Assembly: GCA_903864375.1 (NCBI GenBank)
Contig: CAIPFS010000619.1
Coordinates: forward strand, 1-8,972
DNA length: 8,972 nt
Origin: an uncultured Verrucomicrobiota bacterium
GTDB taxonomy: Bacteria > Verrucomicrobiota > Verrucomicrobiia > Limisphaerales > UBA9464
Reading direction: 5' to 3'
Positions 1 through 6,574 of this stretch are shown here, piece by piece. The position numbers were made by a program, and so were the translations under genes. The notes beneath the pieces were generated by a model. It saw only the letters and a program-made list of their open reading frames with translations, ran no database searches and had not been told where the DNA came from. Positions within the stretch are counted from its first letter, which is position 1. Every line of letters starts with the position of its first letter.

Positions 1-852
1 GGACTGGGGTTCGCCACCTTTACGGTTCTCAGCCGCTTCCTCACCACCTTCACCCCCCTTTTCCGGATGAAGTTCGGCTTGCGAACCAGCCTGCTGCCTG
101 CCGTATACCTCAGTCAAATCAGCGAATTTTCGTTGGTGGTCGTCGCCCTCGGGGCGGCGAGGGGGCAATTGTCCGAGACCACTCAGGGGGCAGTGGCACT
201 GGCGTTTGTGTTTCTGGCGCTTGCTTCCACCCTGGCCATGACCCACTCGGACCCCCTCGTTCGCCGCCTCATTGGGGGCTTTCAGCGACTGGGAATCAAA
301 GACCTGGGAACTCCGACACCCCACGCTCAGGATTCGGGAAAGCACGCAGAGGCACCGGAAATTCTGCTGCTCGGCTTTTTTCGAACCGCCAGTTCCCTGC
401 TGGCGGCGGTGACAACCGATGCGTCCGACATCCTTCCCCAACTGGCCGTTGTCGACTTCAATCCCGTCGTTCATGCCCGGCTCCGGCAACGGGGAATTCG
501 GGCCATCTACGGGGATATCAGCCAGCGGGAAACCCTGATCCATGCCGGTATCCAATCCGCCCGGATCATCATTTGCACAGTACCCGACAGCGTGTTGAAG
601 GGAACGACCAATCTCCGATTGGTTCGTCAATTGCGGGACCTCAACCCGGGAGCCGCCATTTTTGCCCCAGCTGAGACTCTCGGCGCGGTCCGGGAGCTCG
701 AAGAGGCCGGCGCGAGCTTTGTCAGTCTGGCCCGGATGGATGAAGCGGAGACCTTGTTTCGGGCGGTCCGCGCCACTCAGGCGGGCTTCCTGAAGGAATT
801 CCGGGATATCGTGACCCATCGCCATGATGCCCGTGCCGAAGTGATCGAGTGA
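1..852 (+). CDS. Cation:proton antiporter (CPA2/Kef type) with C-terminal RCK-N domain, 5' truncated
   Basis: The frame is open from the first base, so the gene starts outside the window; the ATG at 67 is internal. The 283 visible residues are the last membrane segments plus a cytoplasmic regulatory domain. Visible residues about 33-55 (LLPAVYLSQISEFSLVVVAL) and 62-80 are hydrophobic; the LSQISEF stretch fits the conserved late helix of CPA2 Na+/K+:H+ antiporters. From about residue 120 a Rossmann-like RCK-N/TrkA-N domain follows: strand ILLLG, acidic residue D152 in VVDFNP at the end of the second strand (the usual dinucleotide ribose contact), then IYGDIS and IIICTVPD. The protein ends after this domain with no RCK-C. 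In the family it exchanges monovalent cations for protons across the inner membrane, with nucleotide binding as control. The glycine-rich loop is degenerate (GFFRTASS where GxGxxG is usual), so binding may be altered. No clear terminator lies between it and the next gene, 86 bp on. Confidence 0.82.
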   Translation, partial: GLGFATFTVLSRFLTTFTPLFRMKFGLRTSLLPAVYLSQISEFSLVVVALGAARGQLSETTQGAVALAFVFLALASTLAMTHSDPLVRRLIGGFQRLGIKDLGTPTPHAQDSGKHAEAPEILLLGFFRTASSLLAAVTTDASDILPQLAVVDFNPVVHARLRQRGIRAIYGDISQRETLIHAGIQSARIIICTVPDSVLKGTTNLRLVRQLRDLNPGAAIFAPAETLGAVRELEEAGASFVSLARMDEAETLFRAVRATQAGFLKEFRDIVTHRHDARAEVIE

Positions 853-938
853 CGGACCAGCGTCCCGTCCCGAAGATGCGGATGTCACCGGGAAATCTTT
901 TGACCGGATGGCTTCTGGCTGAAACGTTGCAATGAAAC

Positions 939-1367
939 ATGACGCCAAATCGAATTCTGCCCGATCTTCAGTGCTCCCTGCTCTGTGACGACATCCGTCA
1001 GGAAGCCAGCGGTAATCTCATCTTTCTTGGAGTGATCGGATTGGTCCGGGTCCCCGGCATTCCCATCGTCGCCCCCAAGCTTTGTGTCGTCAATCGATGG
1101 ACGGCTGGGAAGGGCAACTTCACTGAACAGGTCCGCCTGATTGCCCCTGATGGGACAACCGTCATCCGCAAAAGCAGCGCCAAACTGGCCCTGCCCGATC
1201 CCGTGCAGAATGTCACCAACGTGAGCCTGTTCGCGCAGGTGGAATTTGCGACCGCCGGCGTTTATTTCATCGAGGTACTGGTCGACGACGTCATGAAACT
1301 TCGGTATGCGGTCCCCTTGGTGGTCGTCCCCCAACCCGGTGGCGAAGGCGCAGGAGAACAATCCTAG
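939..1367 (+). CDS. Small hypothetical protein, DUF6941-like
   Basis: This 142-residue protein has no signal peptide or membrane segment, so it is probably cytoplasmic. The N-terminal part carries LLCDDIRQEASGNLIFLGVI (residues 14-33), then a hydrophobic, proline-containing segment, a middle section with FTEQVRLIAPDGT, and a C-terminal part rich in alternating hydrophobic residues (VEFATAGVYFIEVLVDD). From memory this order (CD.iR.e.sgk..llGv, then RLi.PdG, then a v.F...G.y.ieVl.dd block) matches the uncharacterised DUF6941 family, likely an all-beta fold. No biochemical function is known to me. No strong Shine-Dalgarno site precedes the ATG at 939; an overlapping ATG at 932 is in another frame and gives no long product. 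It ends just before a strong hairpin terminator, so it is the last gene of its transcript, perhaps read alone or from the antiporter. The family name is a recollection; the gene call is firmer. Confidence 0.72.
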   Translation: MTPNRILPDLQCSLLCDDIRQEASGNLIFLGVIGLVRVPGIPIVAPKLCVVNRWTAGKGNFTEQVRLIAPDGTTVIRKSSAKLALPDPVQNVTNVSLFAQVEFATAGVYFIEVLVDDVMKLRYAVPLVVVPQPGGEGAGEQS

Positions 1368-1401
1368 TCCAACCGGTCGATCAGCAAATTCCTTCCCATT
1401 T

Positions 1402-1436
1402 AACGGCCGGTCGGGACTCATTCCCGACCGGTCGTT
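1402..1436 (+). terminator. Intrinsic terminator after the DUF6941-like gene
   Basis: Bases 1402-1415 pair with 1423-1436 to make a 14-bp stem containing one G-U pair (1406/1432), with a 7-nt loop ACTCATT. The foot of the stem is AA on the left and TT on the right, and T-rich sequence follows (TTT at 1435-1437, TTTT at 1441-1444). It lies 34 bp after the stop of the upstream gene. The long GC-rich stem and T tracts fit a Rho-independent terminator, although the first U run is short and broken by GAC. Confidence 0.68.
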
Positions 1437-1459
1437 TGACTTTTGGGCTGGCATTCCCA

Positions 1460-2305
1460 GTGGCTGAAAAATCATCAGCATCCCCCTCTTCCACGACCTG
1501 GAAGACCCGTGTGGCCGACGCCTTCGGGGCCTGGCAGCCGCTCACCGGTCGGGGGGTGGCAGCCTTCGCCGATGCCTCATTTGCCCGCGCCCTGATTTTC
1601 CATCTGGCCGCCGCCATGCTATGCAGCGGTATGGCCGGATGGGCTCTGTATCGAACCTGGGTCCCGGCCGTCGATCGGGCAGTGGAGCGCCTGCCGGAGT
1701 CGGGCGGTGGCATTCAGTCCGGACGATTCAGCTGGCCCGGCCCTGACAGTCAGGTCCTTGGAGAAACACCCCAATTCGGAATTGCGGTCAATCCCACCGG
1801 ACTATCCGCACCGGGACAGGTGGCGGACCTCCAACTGGAATTGATGCCGGACGAACTGCATATCTCCGGCCTCGCCGGACACATTGCCCTTCCCTACCCC
1901 GAACCATTGCGCATCGCCCTCGACCGGGTGGGCGGCCGGGCGGGATGGCAGGCTTGGAATTGGGTGATCGTCCTGGCGGTGGTGATTTCGGCAGGGATCA
2001 CACTCCTTGTGAGCGGTTGGATCCTGGCGGCGGTCTTGACGATTCCAGCCTGGTTGATGGCCCATCTGGCAAACCGGGACCTGGGATTGGTCGGGGCCGG
2101 ACAGATTTGCCTCGTGGCTTGGATACCGGGGGCCCTCCTTCTGATCGCGGGACTGTGGGGCTATTCGTGGAACTGGCTCCGCTTGACCGGCTTCGCCGGC
2201 TGTTTCCTCGGGCAATACCTCATCTGGCTGGCGTGGATCGGCTGGGCTGTCGGTGCACGGCCGGCCCAGACCCGATCCGAACCGCGAAACCCGTTCCGTC
2301 CTTGA
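1460..2305 (+). CDS. Polytopic membrane protein of unknown function
   Basis: From the GTG at 1460 this gives 281 residues. An in-frame TTG at 1436 sits on the foot of the terminator stem, so I prefer 1460; an ATG at 1616 is a later alternative but would cut into the first membrane helix. Topology by eye: a short polar N-terminus, one membrane helix at about 44-64 (LIFHLAAAMLCSGMAGWALY), a soluble segment of about 100 residues that reads as an extracytoplasmic beta-rich domain (residues about 65-162, with VNPTGLSAPGQVADLQLEL), then a hydrophobic C-terminal half with about four helices at roughly 167-187, 189-203, 210-232 and 238-262. This layout recalls DUF1189 or Yip1-like membrane proteins, but no diagnostic motif supports naming it. 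The next gene, an Hsp70, begins 59 bp later with no terminator between, so they are probably co-transcribed. No function is assigned. Confidence 0.75.
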   Translation: MAEKSSASPSSTTWKTRVADAFGAWQPLTGRGVAAFADASFARALIFHLAAAMLCSGMAGWALYRTWVPAVDRAVERLPESGGGIQSGRFSWPGPDSQVLGETPQFGIAVNPTGLSAPGQVADLQLELMPDELHISGLAGHIALPYPEPLRIALDRVGGRAGWQAWNWVIVLAVVISAGITLLVSGWILAAVLTIPAWLMAHLANRDLGLVGAGQICLVAWIPGALLLIAGLWGYSWNWLRLTGFAGCFLGQYLIWLAWIGWAVGARPAQTRSEPRNPFRP

Positions 2306-2364
2306 CCTGCGAACCGGGCAAGTCCACTTGCGACCCAACGGAACTTACCCGACCCTGAAGTCTC

Positions 2365-4320
2365 ATGAGCAAAATTGTGGGCATCGACCTCGGTACCACC
2401 AACTCCCTGGTGGCGGTCGTTGATAGCGGTATCCCGTACGTTTTAGCGGACGCCGATGGGCAACGACTGACACCATCGGTGGTTTACTTTCCCTCAGCCA
2501 CCGGACAACCGATGGTGGGACGGACGGCCAACCGGGTGCGGGCCCTTCATCCGACGGAAACCGTCTACTCCATCAAGCGGTTCATGGGGCGACGCGGGGT
2601 CGATATTCCGACGGAGGAAACCCGCATGCCCTACCCCGTGGTCGGCAATGGCAACGGTCCGGTCACCGTGGCCCTCCATGGGCGGCAATGGACGCCGGAG
2701 GAAATCTCCGCTGAAATCCTCAAGAAGCTGAAAGCGGATGCCGAAAAATCCCTGGGTGAAACCATCAGCCGTGCTGTCATCACGGTTCCGGCCTACTTCA
2801 ATGATGCCCAGCGGAATGCCACGATCCGGGCGGGCGAACTCGCCGGTTTGAAGGTCGAACGAATCGTCAACGAACCGACCGCCGCAGCCCTCGCCTACGG
2901 ACTGGACCGCCTTCAGGAACAATCCAGGATTGCGGTCTATGACCTGGGCGGCGGCACCTTCGACCTCTCCATCCTGGAACTCAGCCAGGGAACCTTTCAG
3001 GTGCTGTCAACCAACGGCAACACCCGCCTTGGCGGAGACGACATCGATCGGTGTGTCACCGATTTTTTATTGAGAGAAATCGGACGTGCCGACGGCCCTC
3101 AACTGGATCCAGACCAACCAGCCCTTTCCGTCGGGGACCTGTCCATTCTGGCCCGGGTGAGGGAGGCGGCCGAAACCGCCAAGATTCAATTGAGCACGGA
3201 ATCCGCAGCGGACGTTTCCCTGCCCTTCCTGACCCCTGGTTTCAGTTTCAGCCTGCGCCTCACCCGTTCCGTGCTGGAGGAGCTGGCGCTCCCAATTCTG
3301 GAACGGACCCGTGCCCACTGCCTCCGCTCCCTTTCAGATGCGCGGCTTTCTGCTGGTGACCTTCACCAGGTCATCCTGGTGGGTGGACAGACCCGGATGC
3401 CGCTGGTGCGGCGCCTGGTCAGTCAATGGTTTGGTTGTGTTGAGTTCACCGAACAACGGGGAGACGTGCGGCTGGGAGAGGAATATCATCAAACCCCGGG
3501 GCCCCAATTGAACACCGGCGTCCATCCCGATGAGGCCGTGGCCTTGGGAGCCGCCATCCAGGCGGAAATTCTGGCCGGCGGCTTCCGCCACTTGCTCCTC
3601 CTCGATGTCACTCCGTTATCCCTCGGCATCGAGACCTTCGGGGGACTGATGTATCCGATCATCCCCAGGAACACCACCATTCCGGTGAAGGCGGGTGAAC
3701 TGTTCACCACCGCCGTGGACCATCAGAAGTCCATGCTGATCCACGTGCTCCAGGGGGAGCGGGAACGCGCCCGCGACAACTGGAGCCTCGGTCGCTTCGA
3801 AATCGAATTCGAATCCGCGCCCAAAGGGGTTCCCCGCGTGGGGGTTCAATTTGAAATTGATGCCAATGGCGTCCTTCATGTTCTGGCACGCGATGTGAAG
3901 ACAGGGCATCAAAAAATCGTCACCATGAAGTCGGCCGTTGACGTTGCCGACTCGGAGGTACAACGCATGGTGGAGGAATCGGTCGAACAGGCCTTCGATG
4001 ATCTCCGATTTCGTCAATGGACGGAGGCCAAGCGAACCGCCTCGGACACCCTCACGGCGACCCGGAAGACGATGGCGGAATACGACTCCGAACTCGATCC
4101 AGAATACCGCACCCAAATCATCGAAGCGATGGACGCTGTCGAAAAGGTTCTGGAATTGGAAAATCGCTCGACGAAAACCGGGGATCCCGCCGCCCTTAAA
4201 GCGGCCACAGCCCGTCTGGATGAGGTGACCCAAGCCCTGGCTTCTCACGCAATGGATCAGGTCATGGAGGCGATGCTGCGGAAAAAGGGTGTCCTACCGG
4301 CATCGGTCGGTCCGGCTTAA
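2365..4320 (+). CDS. Hsp70-family molecular chaperone (DnaK/HscA-like)
   Basis: This 651-residue ATP-dependent chaperone has an intact nucleotide-binding domain: phosphate-1 motif GIDLGTTNS near the N-terminus, SIKRFMG with the catalytic lysine, PAYFNDAQRNAT, NEPTAAALAYG, phosphate-2 DLGGGTFDLSIL, and VILVGGQTRMPLVR. The hydrophobic interdomain linker LLLLDVTPLSLGIE lies at about 410-423, followed by a substrate-binding beta domain (NTTIPVKAGELFTT, HVLQGERERA) to about 525 and a helical lid to the end. Two things are odd. Between FG (356-357) and HPDEAVALGAA (387 on) there are about 30 residues where E. coli DnaK has about 8, an insertion of about 22. The C-terminus also stops soon after the lid (MDQVMEAMLRKKGV), close in style to HscA, without DnaK's long disordered acidic tail. 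It would fold or remodel client proteins in the cytoplasm with J-domain partners; no dnaJ, grpE or Fe-S assembly gene is in view, so DnaK versus HscA cannot be decided. The ATG has only a weak GAAG upstream. Confidence 0.95.
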   Translation: MSKIVGIDLGTTNSLVAVVDSGIPYVLADADGQRLTPSVVYFPSATGQPMVGRTANRVRALHPTETVYSIKRFMGRRGVDIPTEETRMPYPVVGNGNGPVTVALHGRQWTPEEISAEILKKLKADAEKSLGETISRAVITVPAYFNDAQRNATIRAGELAGLKVERIVNEPTAAALAYGLDRLQEQSRIAVYDLGGGTFDLSILELSQGTFQVLSTNGNTRLGGDDIDRCVTDFLLREIGRADGPQLDPDQPALSVGDLSILARVREAAETAKIQLSTESAADVSLPFLTPGFSFSLRLTRSVLEELALPILERTRAHCLRSLSDARLSAGDLHQVILVGGQTRMPLVRRLVSQWFGCVEFTEQRGDVRLGEEYHQTPGPQLNTGVHPDEAVALGAAIQAEILAGGFRHLLLLDVTPLSLGIETFGGLMYPIIPRNTTIPVKAGELFTTAVDHQKSMLIHVLQGERERARDNWSLGRFEIEFESAPKGVPRVGVQFEIDANGVLHVLARDVKTGHQKIVTMKSAVDVADSEVQRMVEESVEQAFDDLRFRQWTEAKRTASDTLTATRKTMAEYDSELDPEYRTQIIEAMDAVEKVLELENRSTKTGDPAALKAATARLDEVTQALASHAMDQVMEAMLRKKGVLPASVGPA

Positions 4321-4560
4321 GCCTGCCAAACCTCGACGTTGTCGAACAACTTTCGCCCCCCGTCAATTTCAGCAGCGTCATCGGCTCTAATCACCTGATA
4401 GTCGCGTGAGGGTCATTACGTCCTACGGATATCCCCTCGGCTTGCGGATTTCAGCATCGGCATTAGTTTTAGGATGACCCATCGCGTGCTTCAGCTTCCC
4501 GACTTTTGGTGACTCTCCAGGCAGGTGCCCGGACAGAGTCGAACCCGCTCGGAAAGTTGA
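4321..4560. other. Intergenic gap between Hsp70 and exported protein
   Basis: This 240-bp gap has no convincing gene. A small hairpin, GTTGT-CGA-ACAAC at 4338-4350, follows the Hsp70 stop by about 17 bp and is trailed by only TTT; it is a weak candidate end of transcript. A possible but poor promoter for the next gene lies at about 4442-4469 (TTGCGG, 16 bp, TAGTTT). GGAAAG at 4551-4556 is a plausible ribosome binding site for the ATG at 4561. Confidence 0.4.
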
Positions 4561-6264
4561 ATGAAGCGTATGGCTCGACAGCACCTATTTGTGAACTACT
4601 CGAATCTCTCTCCCATTTTCCAGGCGGCCAGTGCCTTGGCACTGATCGCCGGCCTCTCCCAGGCCTGCGCTCAATCCACGGTGACGGTGGACTCCACCAA
4701 GACCTGGATCGGCTACATGAATGTCACCGACCTCGGCGGGAATCCGCAATTTGGCACAGGTTGGGGAACCGCTGATCTCAACGCCTTTTTCACCGGAACC
4801 AGCACGTTGACGTTGACCCCCAATACCAGTATCGACCGTGACAAGCCGTCCGACGACTACTGGTGGATTGGCGGTGCCAATGGAGCGCCCAACAAGATCA
4901 TGGAAGCCAATATGTACGTCCAGGATGATACGTTGGCCGGTCAGACCGTGACCTTCAGCGGGGATTGCCTCACCAATTCACTCACCTCCGACTACGCTTG
5001 CATCGCGTTCATCAAGGATTTCGCTCCGGACTATTCGTCGTCCACACCGGCAACTGTTGATATTGTTCAAGGCCAACCCTTTACATTAACGCTGGATACC
5101 CTGGCTGGGCATCACGTCCAATATGGCTTCGCGACGAAGGGCCCCAACGCCCGACTCGCCACTGTCGCCAGCCTGGGTCAGGTCGTCCTCGCAGTGAACA
5201 ACGCGGATCCGTCTCTCGGAAAGGTGGCCTCTCAGGTCCTCACTGAGGGAGAGGACGCGCACTTCTCCATTGAGGCGAAGGGAACTGCCCCTTTCAGCTA
5301 TCAGTGGAGCTTCAGCAATGCCTTCGGCACAAATACCCTGATCGATGGCGGCCGAATTATCGGCGTCAACTCAAGTGCCCTCACCGTTTCAAAGGTCACC
5401 CCAGCGGACGTGGGCACCTATTTTGTGACGGTTTCGAACCGGAATGGCGCTGGCATCGCCCAAGGCTCGCTGGTGGTCCGGCCTTTGGACCAGGCCCGAA
5501 CCAATCTGTTGATTGACCCGGGATTCGAGGCCACCTCGTTTGCGGTCACCGCCGACGCCGGATGGACCACCTTCAACGGCGGGGCGCTCAAAACGACCAA
5601 TGACTTCTATCCCAACGGGGGACCCAATGTTCAGGCCCTCGACGGAAGCCAGTGTTTCGTGGCCTACAGCACTGGCCCCGGCACTTATAACGGATGCCTG
5701 CAGATTCGTCCTGCCCAACCAGGCGAGGCCTTCATTGCCGAAGGATGGCTGTTCGTTCCCTCGTCGGATCCGATGACGGGTGCCGGCACTGCCGCACTCG
5801 AAATCAAGTTTCTGGATGCCAACGGTGGGCTCCGGGAATACGACCGCTCGGCCAAAGTCGATGCCAGCTCCGCTGTCGATGGCTGGATTCATCTTCAGGC
5901 CACCAATCTGTTTGCAACGGATTACGTGACCTCCCTCGGAACCGCCCCCTATCTGGTGGCACCTCCGGGAACGGCGTCCGTCCAGTATCAAATCACCTAC
6001 GTTCCTGATACCGGCGGAACGGTTTATGTCGATAGTGCCCTGCTCCAGCTCAAGGCACCGGTGGTCACCTCCAGCACCAGTGCTGGTTCCATTCAATTAA
6101 GCTTCCCCACCTTGTTTGGCCCCACCTACCAGGTGTTGTTCAAGTCCAGGCTGAGCGACGCTTCATGGCAGGTCCTCACCGAGGTCGTGGGTGATGGGAA
6201 GGTTCAGTCCGTGAATGATCCGCTCTCCTCCAAAGGTCGTTTCTACATCGTCAATACGAAGTAA
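4561..6264 (+). CDS. Exported multidomain protein with Ig-like domain and carbohydrate-binding-like region
   Basis: This 567-residue protein starts at an ATG 4 bp after GGAAAG. A signal peptide spans about 1-37: basic start MKRMAR, hydrophobic core ASALALIAGLS, and an ACA site before Q38. Mature regions in order: (a) about 38-215, a Trp/Gly-rich beta domain beginning with TWIGYMNV and ending near HHVQYGFATKGPNA, a module I recall in exported proteins of PVC and Bacteroidetes bacteria but cannot name; (b) about 221-308, an Ig-like domain with GTAPFSYQWSF and ADVGTYFVTVSNRNG in which both core cysteines are replaced; (c) about 313-495, starting with LLIDPGFE and holding alternating beta segments, like a galactose-binding/CBM fold; (d) about 498-567, with TYQVLFKSRLSDASWQVL ending in GRFYIVNTK, a C-terminal module common in verrucomicrobial exported proteins. 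No catalytic motif was seen, so it is probably a surface or secreted binding protein, perhaps for polysaccharide. It appears to be a single-gene unit, followed by a structured intergenic gap. Confidence 0.85.
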   Translation: MKRMARQHLFVNYSNLSPIFQAASALALIAGLSQACAQSTVTVDSTKTWIGYMNVTDLGGNPQFGTGWGTADLNAFFTGTSTLTLTPNTSIDRDKPSDDYWWIGGANGAPNKIMEANMYVQDDTLAGQTVTFSGDCLTNSLTSDYACIAFIKDFAPDYSSSTPATVDIVQGQPFTLTLDTLAGHHVQYGFATKGPNARLATVASLGQVVLAVNNADPSLGKVASQVLTEGEDAHFSIEAKGTAPFSYQWSFSNAFGTNTLIDGGRIIGVNSSALTVSKVTPADVGTYFVTVSNRNGAGIAQGSLVVRPLDQARTNLLIDPGFEATSFAVTADAGWTTFNGGALKTTNDFYPNGGPNVQALDGSQCFVAYSTGPGTYNGCLQIRPAQPGEAFIAEGWLFVPSSDPMTGAGTAALEIKFLDANGGLREYDRSAKVDASSAVDGWIHLQATNLFATDYVTSLGTAPYLVAPPGTASVQYQITYVPDTGGTVYVDSALLQLKAPVVTSSTSAGSIQLSFPTLFGPTYQVLFKSRLSDASWQVLTEVVGDGKVQSVNDPLSSKGRFYIVNTK

Positions 6265-6297
6265 GACGTCCAGGTTCCTTTTCCCATTCTGAAGGCA

Positions 6298-6333
6298 CCT
6301 CGGTACCGAGGCCTCATCACCTAATCCTTTTTT
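6298..6333 (+). terminator. Candidate terminator after the exported Ig-domain gene
   Basis: CCTCGGTACCGAGG at 6298-6311 is a perfect 14-bp palindrome. It can be extended by AGG/CCT (6293-6295 with 6312-6314) if CA at 6296-6297 is bulged. A run of six T lies at 6328-6333, 16 nt beyond the palindrome. It follows the stop at 6264 by 33 bp, the right place for a terminator, but the distance to the T run and the tiny loop of a perfect palindrome make the assignment tentative. Confidence 0.4.
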
Positions 6334-6419
6334 CTCTGTGTTCTCTGAGAGCTCTGTGGTTAATTGCTCAGGACAATGAGCAAGACTCCAACCACGGATG
6401 GCTCAGAGGGCGCAGAGAA
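6332..6419. repeat. 88-nt nested inverted repeat (REP/MITE-like)
   Basis: Left arm 6332-6361 and right arm 6390-6419 are inverted copies of each other, matching at 23 of 30 positions without gaps. Each reads from AACCAC to CAGAGAA on one strand. Inside them TTGCTCA (6364-6370) and TGAGCAA (6377-6383) form a perfect 7-bp inner stem around GGACAA. Four of the seven arm mismatches become G-U pairs in a plus-strand transcript, giving 27 of 30 possible pairs. The arm resembles, from memory, the AACCACAGAG...CACAGAGAA family of short intergenic repeats found in many environmental bacteria. It lies between two convergent genes, carries no ORF and could be a non-autonomous mobile element or part of a transcript end. 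Confidence 0.7.
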
Positions 6420-6441
6420 CCACTTTATTTCAATGGCGTTG

Positions 6442-6470
6442 GTTGGAGCCGCCGGACAGTACCGTCCAAC
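6442..6470 (+). repeat. Bulged stem-loop in the convergent intergenic gap
   Basis: GTTGGA (6442-6447) pairs with TCCAAC (6465-6470), and CGG (6453-6455) pairs with CCG (6462-6464) around ACAGTA, leaving a 5-nt bulge GCCGC on the left. TTTT follows at 6477-6480. It may be a decayed, once longer hairpin or a REP-like unit. The support is the pairing alone. Confidence 0.35.
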
Positions 6471-6496
6471 GTAGGATTTTACTACCCGATCCCCAT

Positions 6497-6527
6497 CACG
6501 GGGCGGTGATTGGTTCCAAGCCCCGTG
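6497..6527 (+). terminator. Hairpin with short T tract, possible terminator
   Basis: CACGGGGC (6497-6504) and GCCCCGTG (6520-6527) form a perfect 8-bp GC-rich stem around 15 nt, which itself contains TTGGTTCCAA. TTTAT follows directly at 6528-6532, so a plus-strand transcript could end here. On the minus strand it lies 48 bp beyond the heme-protein stop but lacks a T run there, so it is less convincing for that gene. Alternative pairings within 6491-6510 compete with it. Confidence 0.35.
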
Positions 6528-6574
6528 TTTATCCCACCCGCTGCCCTGGAATTTTTCCCGGCACGGAGAATACT

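Noticed and set aside
853..938. Possible terminator after the antiporter gene (GACGG/CCGTC around the stop codon)
   Set aside because: The stem is only 5 bp, overlaps the stop codon and has no T tract.
1945..2358. A 137-codon plus-strand frame overlapping the end of the membrane-protein gene and running to just before the Hsp70 gene
   Set aside because: Gly/Asp/Arg-rich frame-shifted shadow of the hydrophobic C-terminal half of the membrane protein; no plausible fold or start signal.
4442..4469. Promoter-like TTGCGG - 16 bp - TAGTTT upstream of the exported-protein gene
   Set aside because: Each box matches the sigma-70 consensus at only about half its positions, which is expected by chance in 240 bp. 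Mentioned within the gap entry but not called as a promoter.
4520..4552. On the minus strand, a short stretch resembling the T-arm and acceptor end of a tRNA (GGGTTCGACTC followed by GTCCGGGCACC)
   Set aside because: The T-stem does not pair properly, the spacing to the would-be CCA end is 2 nt short, and no matching acceptor 5' strand or anticodon arm lies where it should. At most a decayed fragment or an attachment-site remnant; probably chance.
5389..6096. A 235-codon minus-strand frame within the exported Ig-protein gene, and a similar 210-codon one at 3616-4248 within the Hsp70 gene
   Set aside because: Both lie wholly antisense to strongly supported genes and show no domain, signal peptide or start signal.
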